A stretch of 51,354 nt of DNA from Pseudomonadota bacterium (lineage in GTDB: Bacteria; Pseudomonadota; Gammaproteobacteria; Steroidobacterales; Steroidobacteraceae): contig JAJZSQ010000010.1 in assembly GCA_021849615.1 (NCBI GenBank), positions 1 through 51,354 on the forward strand, written 5' to 3'. The notes under the pieces are model-generated. The model did not search any database. It saw nothing but the letters and a program-made list of their open reading frames with translations, and was not told the origin of the DNA. Position numbers and translations under genes: made by a program. The first letter of the stretch is position 1; every line of letters starts with the position of its first letter. Below, one piece after another: positions 15,624 to 25,616 of the stretch.

Positions 15624-18600
15624 ATGATCGCCCGAATCCTGCGCTGGTGCGCGGCGAACCGCTTCCTTGTCTTCACCGGGACCCTCCTCGCGATTGCGGC
15701 GGGCCTCTGGTCGATGAGGCACATCCCGATCGATGCGCTGCCGGACATCTCCGACGTCGAGGTCGTCATCCACACCCGCTGGGCGGGGCAGCCACCGAAC
15801 CTCATCGAAGATCAGGTGACCTATCCCATTGTCACGACGCTGCTCGCTGCGCCACGGGTGAAGGCGGTACGCGCCCAGACGATGTTCGGCGACTCATACG
15901 TGTTCGTCGTGTTCAAGGACGGGACGAACCTCTACTGGGCCCGCTCGCGCGTGCTGGAGTACCTGCAGCAGATCGAGGGTCGCCTCCCGCCAGGGGTTCA
16001 CCCGCAGATGGGACCGGATGCGACCGCTGCCGGATGGGTCTATGAATATGCGCTCGTCGATCACACTCACCGCTACAGCCTCGCCGACTTGCGCACCCTG
16101 CAGGACTGGTACCTGCGCTATCAGCTGGAGACCGTGCCGGGGGTGGCGGAGATCACTTCCATCGGCGGGTTCGTCCGCCAGTACCAGGTGAATCTCGATC
16201 CCGACAAGCTGCGCGCCTACGACATCCCGCTCTCGCGAGTAATCGAACGCATCCGCGCGAGTACCAACGAGGTCGGCGGCGGGGTGCTCGAACTCTCGGG
16301 CGCCGAGTACATGGTGCGCGGACTCGGGTACATTCGATCACTCAAGGATCTCGCCGACATTCCCGTGGCCGTCAAGGACGGCACGCCGGTGCTGGTGAAG
16401 GACCTCGGGGTGGTGAATTTCGGCCCTGCGCCACGCCGCGGGGTCGCCAATTGGCAGGGAGAGGGTCAGACCGTCGGCGGCATCGTCGTGATGCGCTCTG
16501 GTGAGAACGCCCTCAAGGTCATCCGGGCGGTGAAGGCGAAACTCGCCGCGATCGCTCCCTCACTCCCACCTGGCATCACGATCCGCTCGGCTTACGACCG
16601 CTCCGGTCTCATCGAGGCCTCAGTCCACACCCTCGAGCGCGATCTCATCGAAGAGGCGCTGGTGGTGAGCCTGGTGATTGTGCTCTTCCTGTGGCACTTC
16701 CGCTCGGCGCTGATCCCGATTCTCTCCATCCCGATCGCGGTCATCGCCTCGTTCATCCCGATGTATTTCCTGCACGTCTCGAGCAACATCATGTCGCTCG
16801 GGGGGCTCGCGCTCGCGATCGGGGTGCTGGTCGATGCCGCCATGGTCATGGTCGAAAACGGCTACCGGCGGCTCGCCGAAGCGGATGCGGGCGGCGAGGG
16901 GCCGCCGGCCCTCGGGCTCCCGGGCGAGGCCGCGGGAGCGGCGGTGGGGGATGGTGGCACTGCGCCCGCGGTCCCATCGCCTCAGGACCGCCGCGCGCTG
17001 CTCCTTGGCGCCGCCGAGCAGGTGGCCCCAGCGCTCTTCTTTTCGCTCATCATCATCATCGTTTCGTTCCTCCCGGTCTTCCTGCTCAAGGGGCCGGAGG
17101 GGCGGCTGTTCACGCCGCTCGCCTGGACCAAGACGCTGGCGATCGCCTGTTCGTCGATTCTCGCCATCACGCTGGTGCCGCTGCTGATGCCGCTGTTCAT
17201 CCGCGGTCGACTGCGATCCGAGTCGCGTAATCCCATCTCCCGCATCACCAAAGCGCTCTATCTGCCGGTCCTCAAGCTCTGCCTGCGCTATCGCCGGACG
17301 GCTCTCGCCGCGGCAGTGATCGTCCTTGCACTCACGGTGCCGCTGGCCCAGCGCATCGGCAGTGAGTTCATGCCGGCGCTCTACGAGGGTTCGCTGCTCT
17401 ATATGCCCACCGCGCTGCCCGGTATCTCGATCACGCAGGTCACTCAACTCCTGCAGGAACAGGACCAGATCATCCGTTCGTTCCCGGAGGTCAAGTCCGT
17501 TTTCGGAACCGCCGGGCGCTCGGACAGCGCACTCGATAACGCTCCGCTCGACATGTTCGATACCACCATCATGCTCGAGCCCCGCCGGCAGTGGCCAGCC
17601 GGTATGACCTACGAGAAGTTGATTGCGCAGATGAATGAGAAACTGCAATTCCCAGGTCTCACCAACACCTGGACCATGCCGGTTGCGGGTCGTCTCGATA
17701 TGGAACTCACGGGCATCAAGACGCCCGTGGGCCTGAAGATCCAGGGTCCGAGTCTCGCGGGGATCGCGCGATTGGGCCGGCGCATCAGCGATCTGCTCAC
17801 CCATCTGCCCGGGGTCGAGTCGGTGTTCGCCGAGCGTGTCGCGCAGGGCCTCTACATCAACATCGCGGTCCACCGGCTCGAGGCGGCCCGCTACGGCCTT
17901 ACCGTCGGGGATGTTCAGCGCGCCATCGAGTCGGGTATCGGCGGTGAGGATATCGCCGAGACGGTGCAGGGTCGCGAGCGCTTTCCCATCAACGTGCGCT
18001 ACGCCCACGACTTTCGCAACAACCTGCCGCAGCTCGAGCAGGTCGTGATCGCCACCCCGGCGGGCGCCCAGATCCCGCTCGGCGAGGTGGCGTCGATCAC
18101 GTTCTCCCGGGGGCCTTCCATGATCCGGGACGAAGGCGGGCAGCTCACCGGCTATGTGTATCTCAACCTCAGCACCTCGAACTACGGCGGCTTCGTGGCG
18201 AATGCCAGCCGGATCCTTCACGAGAAGCTCACGCTGCCCCCTGGCTACACGTACAAGTGGTCCGGCCAGTATCAGTTCGAGATGCAGGCGAAGCAGCGGC
18301 TCGAGCTCATCCTGCCGGTCGTCTTCGTGGTGATCTTCCTGCTCCTGTACCTCCTGTTCCGCTCCGTGGCCGAGGCGGCTCTGCTGTTTTTCCCTGCTTT
18401 CTTCGCGCTCATCGGTGGACTGCTGCTGCAATGGTTGCTCGGCTACGAATTCAGCGTCGCGGTGGCCGTCGGGTACATTGCTCTTTTTGGTATCGCCGTG
18501 GAGACGGCGGTGGTCATGGTCGTGTACCTGCGTGGCGCGCTCGAGGCGCGCCTGAAATCACACCACGCCCTGACGCCTGAGGACCTTGCAGCGGCCACGC

Positions 18601-18869
18601 TCGAGGGGGCCGTGCTGCGGCTGCGCCCGGTACTCATGACCGTTTGTGCCGTCATTGGCAGCCTCGCGCCCATTCTCTGGGAGACGGGGATCGGCTCGGA
18701 TGTGATGAAGCCGATCGCCGCGCCGATCGTCGGCGGCATGGTGACGGCGACGATCGCCGTGATGATCCTGGTTCCCATCCTGTTCGTCATGCTCAAGGAG
18801 CATGCACTGCGTCGCGGGACGCTCTACGACGAATCCGCGGCGAACCGCATGCGCGAGCTGCCACCCTGA
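15624..18869 (+). CDS. cusA: CusA-like Cu(I)/Ag(I) RND efflux pump
   Basis: A 1081-residue inner-membrane RND permease of the heavy-metal efflux branch. TM4 carries GVLVDAAMVMVENGYRRL and the second half has GIAVETAVVMVVYL, both typical of CusA. The three methionines that bind Cu(I)/Ag(I) in E. coli CusA (Met573, 623, 672) align with Met594 in LLYMP, Met644 in APLDM and Met693 in RLDMELTG, with identical spacing of 50 and 49 residues. This argues for monovalent copper or silver rather than zinc, cobalt or nickel. A Gly/Ala/Pro-rich loop after TM4 (about residues 420-450) is longer than in E. coli. It is last in the cusCBA operon. Confidence 0.94.
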   Translation: MIARILRWCAANRFLVFTGTLLAIAAGLWSMRHIPIDALPDISDVEVVIHTRWAGQPPNLIEDQVTYPIVTTLLAAPRVKAVRAQTMFGDSYVFVVFKDGTNLYWARSRVLEYLQQIEGRLPPGVHPQMGPDATAAGWVYEYALVDHTHRYSLADLRTLQDWYLRYQLETVPGVAEITSIGGFVRQYQVNLDPDKLRAYDIPLSRVIERIRASTNEVGGGVLELSGAEYMVRGLGYIRSLKDLADIPVAVKDGTPVLVKDLGVVNFGPAPRRGVANWQGEGQTVGGIVVMRSGENALKVIRAVKAKLAAIAPSLPPGITIRSAYDRSGLIEASVHTLERDLIEEALVVSLVIVLFLWHFRSALIPILSIPIAVIASFIPMYFLHVSSNIMSLGGLALAIGVLVDAAMVMVENGYRRLAEADAGGEGPPALGLPGEAAGAAVGDGGTAPAVPSPQDRRALLLGAAEQVAPALFFSLIIIIVSFLPVFLLKGPEGRLFTPLAWTKTLAIACSSILAITLVPLLMPLFIRGRLRSESRNPISRITKALYLPVLKLCLRYRRTALAAAVIVLALTVPLAQRIGSEFMPALYEGSLLYMPTALPGISITQVTQLLQEQDQIIRSFPEVKSVFGTAGRSDSALDNAPLDMFDTTIMLEPRRQWPAGMTYEKLIAQMNEKLQFPGLTNTWTMPVAGRLDMELTGIKTPVGLKIQGPSLAGIARLGRRISDLLTHLPGVESVFAERVAQGLYINIAVHRLEAARYGLTVGDVQRAIESGIGGEDIAETVQGRERFPINVRYAHDFRNNLPQLEQVVIATPAGAQIPLGEVASITFSRGPSMIRDEGGQLTGYVYLNLSTSNYGGFVANASRILHEKLTLPPGYTYKWSGQYQFEMQAKQRLELILPVVFVVIFLLLYLLFRSVAEAALLFFPAFFALIGGLLLQWLLGYEFSVAVAVGYIALFGIAVETAVVMVVYLRGALEARLKSHHALTPEDLAAATLEGAVLRLRPVLMTVCAVIGSLAPILWETGIGSDVMKPIAAPIVGGMVTATIAVMILVPILFVMLKEHALRRGTLYDESAANRMRELPP

Positions 18870-18918
18870 ATGCCGAATCGCTTTATCGCCCATAGGGGCC
18901 CAATCGAGGTGTCGTTCC

Positions 18919-19284
18919 ATGAAGAAATCAAAGACGTTGCCCATCCTGATGGCGTCGCTCACAGCCTCTCTCGCCGTCATTACTGCCTCCGCCGCGAACG
19001 GCCAGAGCGGTATGAACATGCCGGGTATGAAGATGTCCGAGGGCGCCGGCCCTGCGGCGAAAGTGGGCCATACGACCGGCAACGTTATCGCCATCGATGC
19101 CTCCCATTTCAGGATTACGATTGCGCATCATCGCGTGGCGGCGCTCGGCTGGCCTGCCAAGACGATGACATTCCAGGCGAAACCGCGGCAGTTGCGCGGC
19201 ATCAAGCCGGGAGAGCAGGTGGATTTCGAGTTCTCTCTCCACGGTAGCGTTGCGGTGATTCGGCGCATCCGAAGCATCAGTTGA
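18919..19284 (+). CDS. cusF: CusF-like periplasmic copper-binding protein
   Basis: A 121-residue exported protein: signal peptide to about residue 25, a Met-rich linker GMNMPGMKMS, and a CusF beta-barrel domain (GNVIAIDASHFRITIAH through VDFEFSLHG). In E. coli CusF Cu(I) is held by His36, Met47 and Met49 with Trp44 capping. Here His70, Trp78 and Met83 fill the His36, Trp44 and Met49 positions, but Lys81 replaces Met47 (WPAKTM). Affinity may therefore be lowered or completed by the Met-rich linker. ATG 18919 has GAGG nine bases upstream. It follows cusA by about 50 bases and probably feeds CusCBA with periplasmic copper. Confidence 0.85.
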   Translation: MKKSKTLPILMASLTASLAVITASAANGQSGMNMPGMKMSEGAGPAAKVGHTTGNVIAIDASHFRITIAHHRVAALGWPAKTMTFQAKPRQLRGIKPGEQVDFEFSLHGSVAVIRRIRSIS

Positions 19285-19360
19285 GCTCGGCGGTCGGTGG
19301 AGAATGCTTAGGGGCATGATCGATTGCACAATCAGTTGAATGCGTAGACTCAGGAGGGCA

Positions 19361-19702
19361 ATGAACATGACTCATTCCATCCTCGGCTCCGCCACGCGGG
19401 CCAACGTGATCGGGGCGATCCTTCTGGCCGCATCGTTTGCGATACAAGCCGCTCCGCGGCCGATACCCAACGTGCCAGCATCAAGTGCAGCGGCAACCGC
19501 TTCGGCAAAAGAGGCCAAGGTATTCGAGGCGAGGGCCGAATCTTATGCGAGAATGGCAGCGTACTATCGTCAACGCGCTCGTGCGCATCTTGACGGTAAG
19601 CACGAAATCACTTGGCTTACCCTCGCGAATCGCTGTGACGAGCAGGCCGCGCACTATCGTCAGCTGGCGGCGCGCGCAGCGGGTAACACGCCGCGTCGCT
19701 GA
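19361..19702 (+). CDS. Small exported helical protein, unknown function
   Basis: A 113-residue protein from ATG 19361, seven bases or fewer after a strong AGGAGG; the in-frame ATG at 19340 lacks a site. Residues ~10-32 form a signal peptide ending AIQAA-P. The mature part is a single charged helical region (AKVFEARAESYARMAAYYRQRA and ANRCDEQAAHYRQLAAR) rich in Tyr, Ala and Arg, with one Cys. I do not recognise a family with certainty. Being last after cusF in the same direction, it may be a periplasmic accessory of the copper operon. Confidence 0.7.
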   Translation: MNMTHSILGSATRANVIGAILLAASFAIQAAPRPIPNVPASSAAATASAKEAKVFEARAESYARMAAYYRQRARAHLDGKHEITWLTLANRCDEQAAHYRQLAARAAGNTPRR

Positions 19703-19840
19703 GTAAGCGGACGGTGATCCGAGGATCGGCGGGGCGCAAGGGTGCAGTGCAAAAAGTGGAGTGCGCGCCCGGCTTGTGATGAGACGGCATGGGAAGCGTC
19801 GGTAATTGGTGCCGGCGCGCCATCCTCGGATGCGGTAGCC

Positions 19841-19857
19841 GGGGCGGGTCCCGCCCC
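19841..19857. terminator. Strong GC hairpin, possible terminator
   Basis: GGGGCGGG-T-CCCGCCCC forms a perfect 8-bp stem. It lies between two converging units: after the small exported gene (ends 19702) and 25 bases beyond the stop of the minus-strand RND remnant. No T-tract follows on either strand, so factor-independent termination is uncertain. Confidence 0.4.
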
Positions 19858-19881
19858 CTGCAGTCCTGCACGAATTGCCAC

Positions 19882-20984
19882 CTACTCGACTGCGGGATGC
19901 CTCGCGATATACCTCTCGTGCAGTCTCACCAGCAGGTAGTACACCACGGGTGTGGCGATGAGCGAGAGGAGCACCGAGAAGCACAGCGCGCCGATGTCGG
20001 CGATTCCGAGGGGCTGCAGCATCTGCGCGCCGGCACCTGCGCCGTAGGCGAGGGGCAGCATGCCGAGCGCCGCGGCGAGCGAGGTCATGAGGACCGGCCG
20101 TAGTCTGCGATGGCCGGCCTGGACCAGCGCCTCGATGAGCTCCATGCCCTCGGAACGCAGCTGGCGGCAATAATCGAGCACCAGAACGCCGTTCTTGGCG
20201 ACGATGCCGACGCCGATGATGGCGCCGAGGTATGAGACGATGTTCAAAGTGATGCCGCTCACCCAGAGCCCCACCATCGCTCCGAAGAGCGCGAGCACCG
20301 CGCCGAAGACGATGGCGATCGGCTCATGGAAGGAGCGGAATTCCACCACCAGTACCGTAAAGGCAAGCAGAATCGCCGCCAGCAGCACGGCGAGGAGGTT
20401 CTGGAAGGACTGATGCTGAAGCCGGTAGAGTCCTCCGAACTGCACGGTCCCGGGCGGCAACCCGCTGTCGCGGGCGAGCGTGGCGCGCACCTCGTGCATC
20501 GCGGTAGCGAGATCGATGCCCTCGAGCCGGGCCGAGACGAGAGCGTCCTGGCGCAGATTTTCGCCGTTCAACTCCACTTGGTTCGTGCGCTCATCCACCG
20601 TCGCCACTTGCTTCAGTCGCACGATTGCGCCGGTGGGTGTGCGGATCGGCAGATTGATGAGGGTTGCCAGTCGATCGATGCTCTGCGGATTGACCATCAC
20701 ACGCACGTCCACTCCCCGGTCGCCCTGCAATAGGTACAAGGAGGTGCTGCCGAGCAGAGCGTTATGAACGGCATCCGCGATTTTCTGCGTGATGAGGCCG
20801 AAGCGCGCGGCTTAGGCGCGACGCACTTTGAGGTCGAGGGGCGGACCGCTCACCATCAGCCCGTCGAAAGTATAGACGAGGCTCGGAATCCGCTTGATCT
20901 GCGCCTCGGCGCGCGACGCAGTCGTTTCGAGCCACCTGAGGTCCGGTGAGAACAAACGGATCTCGATCGGATAGGGCGCGAGCT
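19882..20984 (-). pseudogene. Truncated, stop-containing copy of the third RND pump
   Basis: This stretch encodes a close copy of the last ~370 residues of the RND permease at 34347-37469. Long identical runs include EFRSFHEPIAIVFGAVLALFG and GLWVSGITLNIVSYLGAIIG. It lacks the first ~665 residues. A TAA at 20812-20814 interrupts the frame where the intact copy has a glutamine codon after VRRA, a single C-to-T change. Homology stops abruptly near 20984, about 100 bases before the response regulator gene. It cannot make a working pump. It is a remnant of a duplicated efflux operon, whose breakpoint lies next to a foreign junction. Confidence 0.88.
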
Positions 20985-21089
20985 GCCGCCTCGTCAATCA
21001 TATCGGTCGGCATCAATGACCGAACCGACGCTCTTGCGGTAAAATCGGCAGCCACGTGCATGCCATTCAACCAGCTATACTGATCCTGT

Positions 21090-21764
21090 ATGAAAGTTCT
21101 GGTCGTCGAAGACGAACACAAGACATCGGCCTACCTCAAACGTGGACTGGAGGAAAACGGCTTCATCGTCGACGTCGCGGAGACGGGAGAGGACGGCAGC
21201 CACTTGGCCGAAACGCAACCCTATGACCTGATCGTACTCGATGTGCTGCTGCCGGGGCGTAACGGCTGGAACGTCGTCACGGATCTGCGGCGCCGCGGGA
21301 TCGAGACACCCGTCCTGTTCCTGACGGCGCGCGATGCAATCCGCGACCGCGTGAAGGGCTTCGAACTCGGCGCGGACGATTATCTCGTGAAACCCTTTGC
21401 ATTCTCAGAACTCCTGGCGCGAATACGATCGCTATTGCGACGCGGACCCGCGAGGCAATCCACGGTGCTCCGAATAGACGATCTCGAAGTTGATCTCGCC
21501 CGTCACCGGGCTCTACGGGGCGGTCGGACCCTCGACCTTACGCCGAAGGAGTTCCAGCTCCTGTCTCTGCTGCTGCAGCGCAGCGGCGAGGTTCTCTCGC
21601 GCACGCTGATTGCCGAGCAGGTATGGGACATCAACTTCGAAAGCGACTCGAATCTCGTCGAAGTCCATATGCGGCGGTTGCGCTCGAAGGTGGACGACCC
21701 GTTCGAGAGGAAGCTCATTCAGACGGTGCGTGGCGTCGGATATGTCCTCGAAAAGCGGACCTGA
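21090..21764 (+). CDS. cusR: OmpR-family response regulator, CusR-like
   Basis: A 224-residue two-domain regulator. The receiver domain has the acidic pocket VEDEH, phosphorylated Asp51 in VLDVLLPG, Thr in FLTARDAI and Lys in DDYLVKPF. The C-terminal winged helix (residues ~125-224) includes [15 protein letters not shown] and [26 protein letters not shown], typical of the CusR/CopR heavy-metal branch. A TATACT lies at 21076-21081, only eight bases before ATG and without a Shine-Dalgarno site, so a leaderless or very short-leader message is possible. The histidine kinase gene overlaps its 3' end. The likely signal is periplasmic Cu(I)/Ag(I); the target may be cus or the downstream RND genes. 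Confidence 0.88.
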   Translation: MKVLVVEDEHKTSAYLKRGLEENGFIVDVAETGEDGSHLAETQPYDLIVLDVLLPGRNGWNVVTDLRRRGIETPVLFLTARDAIRDRVKGFELGADDYLVKPFAFSELLARIRSLLRRGPARQSTVLRIDDLEVDLARHRALRGGRTLDLTPKEFQLLSLLLQRSGEVLSRTLIAEQVWDINFESDSNLVEVHMRRLRSKVDDPFERKLIQTVRGVGYVLEKRT

Positions 21765-23217
21765 GCGCCACGGAGTGGGGCGGCCCGCCTCTGCGCGATC
21801 CCCGTCGATCGCCCTGCGCATGACCGCGTGGTACGTGCTTTCCGCCTTTGCGCTGATCATCATCGCGACGGGGTCGCTCTATTGGGTTCTCGTCAATGGT
21901 ATGTATCGGGAAGACGTGCACGATTTGAGGGACAATCTCGAGAACGCGTCGCTGCTGCTGAGTGCTTCGAGCGGCCAGCATGGGGTCTCGTTTCCTTTCG
22001 CGACGCCGCGGGCACGAGGACAGCGGCCGGACATTTACCTGCGGGTCTTGGATTCGAACGGGCAAGTACTGATCGAGACACCGGGTTTGTCGAGGCGTCT
22101 GCCTACGCCCTCGAAAACGGAGCTTGCGGCAATTCCCTCGGGTGGCGGTGCGAGCCATCAGATCCTCTCGCGGCAAGGTGAACCATTTTTGACGCTGATT
22201 GCACCGATCGCCGGAAGCCAGCCGCGGTTCCTGGAAGTCGCAATGGACCGGGCGCATGACGAGTTTCTCCTGGCGCGTTACCGCGAGAGACTGTGGCTGG
22301 TGCTCGGTGCGTCGCTGGTCCTGTGCGCGGTGGTGGGGTACCTCATCGCCCGCAGCGGAATGCGACCCATCAAGGGGATCAGTCGAACCGCCGAGCGTAT
22401 CCGCGCCACCACACTACACGAGCGGATCGCAACCGGCGGTCTGCCGGAGGAATTGCGGGGCCTAGCTGAGACCTTCAACGGCATGCTTGACCGCCTGGAG
22501 CAGTCTTTCGCGCACATCTCGCAGTTCTCTGATGATGTGGCACATGAACTGCGCACTCCAATCAATAACCTGCGCGGTGAGATAGAGGTGGCGCTGGGGA
22601 AGGTGCGCTCTGCGGAAGAGTATCGCGATGTGCTTGGGTCCTGTTTCGAAGAGTGCACGCGCGTCGCGCGCCTGATTCGCACACTGCTCTTTCTGGCGCG
22701 CGCAGACACTGCCGCCGATGCCTTGCAGCGCGAGCCCGTCGATCTCAGTGAGGAACTCGCCAAGGTCGTAGAATTCTACGAAGCGGACGCGGGCGAAAGA
22801 GGCGTCGAGCTTCGCGTCGTGGGTGCGTCGGGCGTGCGTGCGGAGCTCGATCGGACGCTCTTTCAGCAGGCGATCGGCAATCTGATTTCGAATGCGGTCG
22901 CACATACGCCAAGCGGCGGCTCGGTTGAGCTTGCGGCGCGTGCGAGCGGGCAAAATATCCGGGTGACCGTGACGGATACGGGGTGCGGAATTGCGCCAGA
23001 GCATCTGCCGCATGTCTTCGAGCGGTTTTACCGCATCGAACAGTCCCGAACCGGTTCGCAGCAAAATGCCGGGCTGGGCTTGGCGGTCGTGAAGAGCATC
23101 GTGAACCGCCACGGCGGACGGGTGGAGATCGACAGCCGGGTCGGCGAGGGGACCCGGGTCGAGCTCATCGTGCCCTCGTCGGGCGCTACAGCACCCGCCG
23201 AGCTTACGAAATCGTAA
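21742..23217 (+). CDS. cusS: Sensor histidine kinase, CusS-like
   Basis: A 491-residue inner-membrane sensor kinase. Two membrane helices (residues ~27-50 and ~185-207) flank a periplasmic domain of about 135 residues. Then come HAMP ([15 protein letters not shown]), the phosphoacceptor His268 in [17 protein letters not shown], and the ATPase boxes [29 protein letters not shown] and [11 protein letters not shown]. The layout matches CusS/CopS. ATG 21742 overlaps cusR by 23 bases; ATG 21820 is an alternative. It would phosphorylate the regulator when periplasmic copper or silver rises. Confidence 0.88.
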   Translation: MSSKSGPERHGVGRPASARSPSIALRMTAWYVLSAFALIIIATGSLYWVLVNGMYREDVHDLRDNLENASLLLSASSGQHGVSFPFATPRARGQRPDIYLRVLDSNGQVLIETPGLSRRLPTPSKTELAAIPSGGGASHQILSRQGEPFLTLIAPIAGSQPRFLEVAMDRAHDEFLLARYRERLWLVLGASLVLCAVVGYLIARSGMRPIKGISRTAERIRATTLHERIATGGLPEELRGLAETFNGMLDRLEQSFAHISQFSDDVAHELRTPINNLRGEIEVALGKVRSAEEYRDVLGSCFEECTRVARLIRTLLFLARADTAADALQREPVDLSEELAKVVEFYEADAGERGVELRVVGASGVRAELDRTLFQQAIGNLISNAVAHTPSGGSVELAARASGQNIRVTVTDTGCGIAPEHLPHVFERFYRIEQSRTGSQQNAGLGLAVVKSIVNRHGGRVEIDSRVGEGTRVELIVPSSGATAPAELTKS

Positions 23218-23265
23218 TCTCAGCGTCAGCATTACGTCATTCGCGAGGGCGTAGGCTCCTTCGAC

Positions 23266-24633
23266 ATGAAGGTGATCGCGCGCCCCGCTGCGAGGGTTTT
23301 CGCTGTTCTAATTGTCTTGCCGCTGGCCAGCTGCGCAACCTACCGGGCTCGTCCGATCCATCCCGAGGCGACGGCGCGCTCCCTGACTGCGCGTAGCCTC
23401 ACCGACCCGCGGCTGCTCCACTTCCTCGCGATCGAGGAGCATCGCGCCGGACCGCCGCAGTGGAATCTCGAGACGCTATCTCTGGTGGCCGAATTTGAGC
23501 GGCCGGACATGCCGCTTGCCACCGCGCAATGGGGAGAAGCGAAGGCAGGGGAAATCACTGCCGCGGAGCTGCCCAATCCGACGCTCTCATTCCAGCCAGC
23601 TTACAACACGACTACGACCGTCCCATCGCCTTGGAAGGTGGGGCCGGTGGTCAGCTTCCTGATCCGTGCGTTCGGAGTGCGGCCTGCGCTCATCAGCCGG
23701 GCGCGGGCACAAGCGGAGGCGGCGCGGGAGGCGATCGCCGTCACGGCCTGGCAATTGCGAGGCCGAGTGCGCGCGGCGCTCCTTGCGTTGTGGTCGACGC
23801 AGCGCTCCGCCAAGCTGTCGATCAGAGCGCTTGCCGTCGCGAATCGATACCAGGTTGCGGTCGCGCAGCGCTATCGGGCGGGGATGGTTTCGGCTTCGGA
23901 CCTGACCACGGCGACGCTTGCCCAAGAGCAGGCGCAGCTCGAGGCCGCAGCCCGAGAGAGGACGCTGCAGTTGACACGTACCGGATTGGCGAGGGCCCTC
24001 GGCCTGACAGTTGCGGCACTCCATGATGTCAAACTGGATCTGGCGGGAATCTCCCATCCGCAGCGCCCCGGCAAGCTGGGTCCGCTCATTCACGCGGCGC
24101 TCATCAAACGGCCCGATGTTCTCGCCGCCCTGGCCCGCTACCGTGCGTCGGAAGCCAATCTGCGCCTCGCGATCGCACGGCAATATCCCTCGATCGACAT
24201 CGGACCGGGCTATCACTACGACCAAGGTGACAACAAGTTCCTCCTGGCCGTCTCGCTCCCTTTGCCGATTCTCAATCAGAACCAGGGACCCATTGCGCAG
24301 GCCCGCGCCGCACGGCGTGTTGCCGCCGCGGAATTCACTGCGACTCAGGCGCAAGCCCTGGCCGAGATCGAGCGGGCGCAAACGGACTGGAAAGCGAGTG
24401 CCGCTGAGCTTGCCAGCGCCCGTCAGGTGCGCGCTTCAGCGACCACTGTGCTCTCGCGACGGCGAATCGAATTCACCGCGGGCCAGATCGGCCGGCTGCG
24501 GCTCCTCGGAGCTGAGGAAGCCTTCGTGCAGGCCGGGCAGGGGGCGCTTGCCGCCTCGGTGCACGAGCGCGCCGCTCTCGGGGAGCTCGAGGCGGCGCTC
24601 TATCACCCCTTTTTGATCGCGGGAAAGCGTTGA
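23266..24633 (+). CDS. TolC-family outer membrane lipoprotein of second RND operon
   Basis: A 455-residue outer-membrane factor. The signal peptide ends in a lipobox LPLASC (Cys about residue 23), so it is probably lipid-anchored. Two TolC repeats follow, with LPNPTLSFQPAYN and YPSIDIGPGYHYDQGDNKF beta segments and PLPILNQNQGPIAQARA at the second hairpin, features of CzcC/CnrC-type channels. It begins the second C-B-A operon, 48 bases after the kinase gene, so the two-component system may be cotranscribed with it. The adaptor start overlaps its stop. It differs from the non-lipoprotein CusC in the same window. Confidence 0.88.
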   Translation: MKVIARPAARVFAVLIVLPLASCATYRARPIHPEATARSLTARSLTDPRLLHFLAIEEHRAGPPQWNLETLSLVAEFERPDMPLATAQWGEAKAGEITAAELPNPTLSFQPAYNTTTTVPSPWKVGPVVSFLIRAFGVRPALISRARAQAEAAREAIAVTAWQLRGRVRAALLALWSTQRSAKLSIRALAVANRYQVAVAQRYRAGMVSASDLTTATLAQEQAQLEAAARERTLQLTRTGLARALGLTVAALHDVKLDLAGISHPQRPGKLGPLIHAALIKRPDVLAALARYRASEANLRLAIARQYPSIDIGPGYHYDQGDNKFLLAVSLPLPILNQNQGPIAQARAARRVAAAEFTATQAQALAEIERAQTDWKASAAELASARQVRASATTVLSRRRIEFTAGQIGRLRLLGAEEAFVQAGQGALAASVHERAALGELEAALYHPFLIAGKR

Positions 24634-25604
24634 TGTCCAAAAGAGTCATTCAGTGTCTGGTGGCAGCCATCGCTGCGGCCATTTTGGCGCCCGTGGCGCC
24701 AGCCGCGGGCCTCGCGCCGCTCAAACTCGGGCTCCGAGAGCTGGCGGCGGGGCAGATCCGGACTGCCGGGTTGAGACGCCTTGAGTCGGCGCCCCGGTTA
24801 TCGGCGTATGGCATCGTTCTCGATCCCGGACCCCTCGCGATGCTCGTCTCGCAAGTCATTGCCGCGCGCGCCCACGCGGCTCTGGCGCGGAGCGAGGCCC
24901 GGCGCGCGGCCGGGCTCTACCGCGACCACCACAACATCTCCCAGGCGGCGCTGCAGACCGCGCAGGCGGGTCTCGCGACGGCGGCTGCGACGTATATGCA
25001 GTTGCATACAAGGATTCTTGCGCACTGGGGCCTCAAACTGTCCGACGCTGCGGTCTCGGCGAGAGCGCCGGTGCCTGCACTCGAGACCGGCATGGCGGCG
25101 CTGGTCGAAGTGAGTCTTCCGCTCGGTCAGGCGCTGGCGCATCCACCCACGACGGCCTCGGCTACGACTCCCAACGGCGGGAAGGTTCAGCTGCGCTTCA
25201 TCAGCCGCGCACCGCGCACGGCCGCCGGTGTGACCGGTCAGAGTCTGTTTTATCTGATGCCCGCGCAGACAGCGGCGCCGATCGGCACACCGCTCACGGT
25301 CTCCCTCGAAACCGCGCCGAGAAAAACGGGCGTCCTGGTGCCCCGCTCGGCTGTCGTGTGGGATCACGGCGAGCTGCTCGTGTTCCGCGAGACCGCCCCA
25401 GGATTCTTTTTACCGGTACCGATCCGCAGCTCCTTCATTTCGGGCGACGGATACTTCGTACCGGAGAGCCCAGGGACCCTGCTGCATCCCGGCGATCGCA
25501 TCGTCACCGGCGGGGCGGCGCTCCTGTATTCGGCCGCTGCGCAAGCGGCGCCGGCGGCGAAAGCCGCGCAGGCAAGCAAGCCCGAGGATGGGAATGATGA
25601 CTGA
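24633..25604 (+). CDS. Short periplasmic adaptor of second RND operon
   Basis: A 323-residue exported protein (signal peptide ending PAAG near residue 27) between a TolC-type and an RND gene, so an adaptor by position. A helical hairpin is visible (ARAHAALARSEARRAAGLYR ... ISQAALQTAQAGLATAAATY, about residues 72-118), then beta-rich segments ending in TGVLVPRSAVVWDHGELLVF and HPGDRIVTGGAALLY, normal adaptor C-terminal motifs. The first lipoyl half usually seen before the hairpin is not obvious, and the protein is shorter than the usual ~380-420 residues. The tail is Ala/Lys-rich. ATG 24633 is preferred over the TTG at 24630. Confidence 0.8.
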   Translation: MSKRVIQCLVAAIAAAILAPVAPAAGLAPLKLGLRELAAGQIRTAGLRRLESAPRLSAYGIVLDPGPLAMLVSQVIAARAHAALARSEARRAAGLYRDHHNISQAALQTAQAGLATAAATYMQLHTRILAHWGLKLSDAAVSARAPVPALETGMAALVEVSLPLGQALAHPPTTASATTPNGGKVQLRFISRAPRTAAGVTGQSLFYLMPAQTAAPIGTPLTVSLETAPRKTGVLVPRSAVVWDHGELLVFRETAPGFFLPVPIRSSFISGDGYFVPESPGTLLHPGDRIVTGGAALLYSAAAQAAPAAKAAQASKPEDGNDD

Positions 25605-25616
25605 GGGACCGGATTG

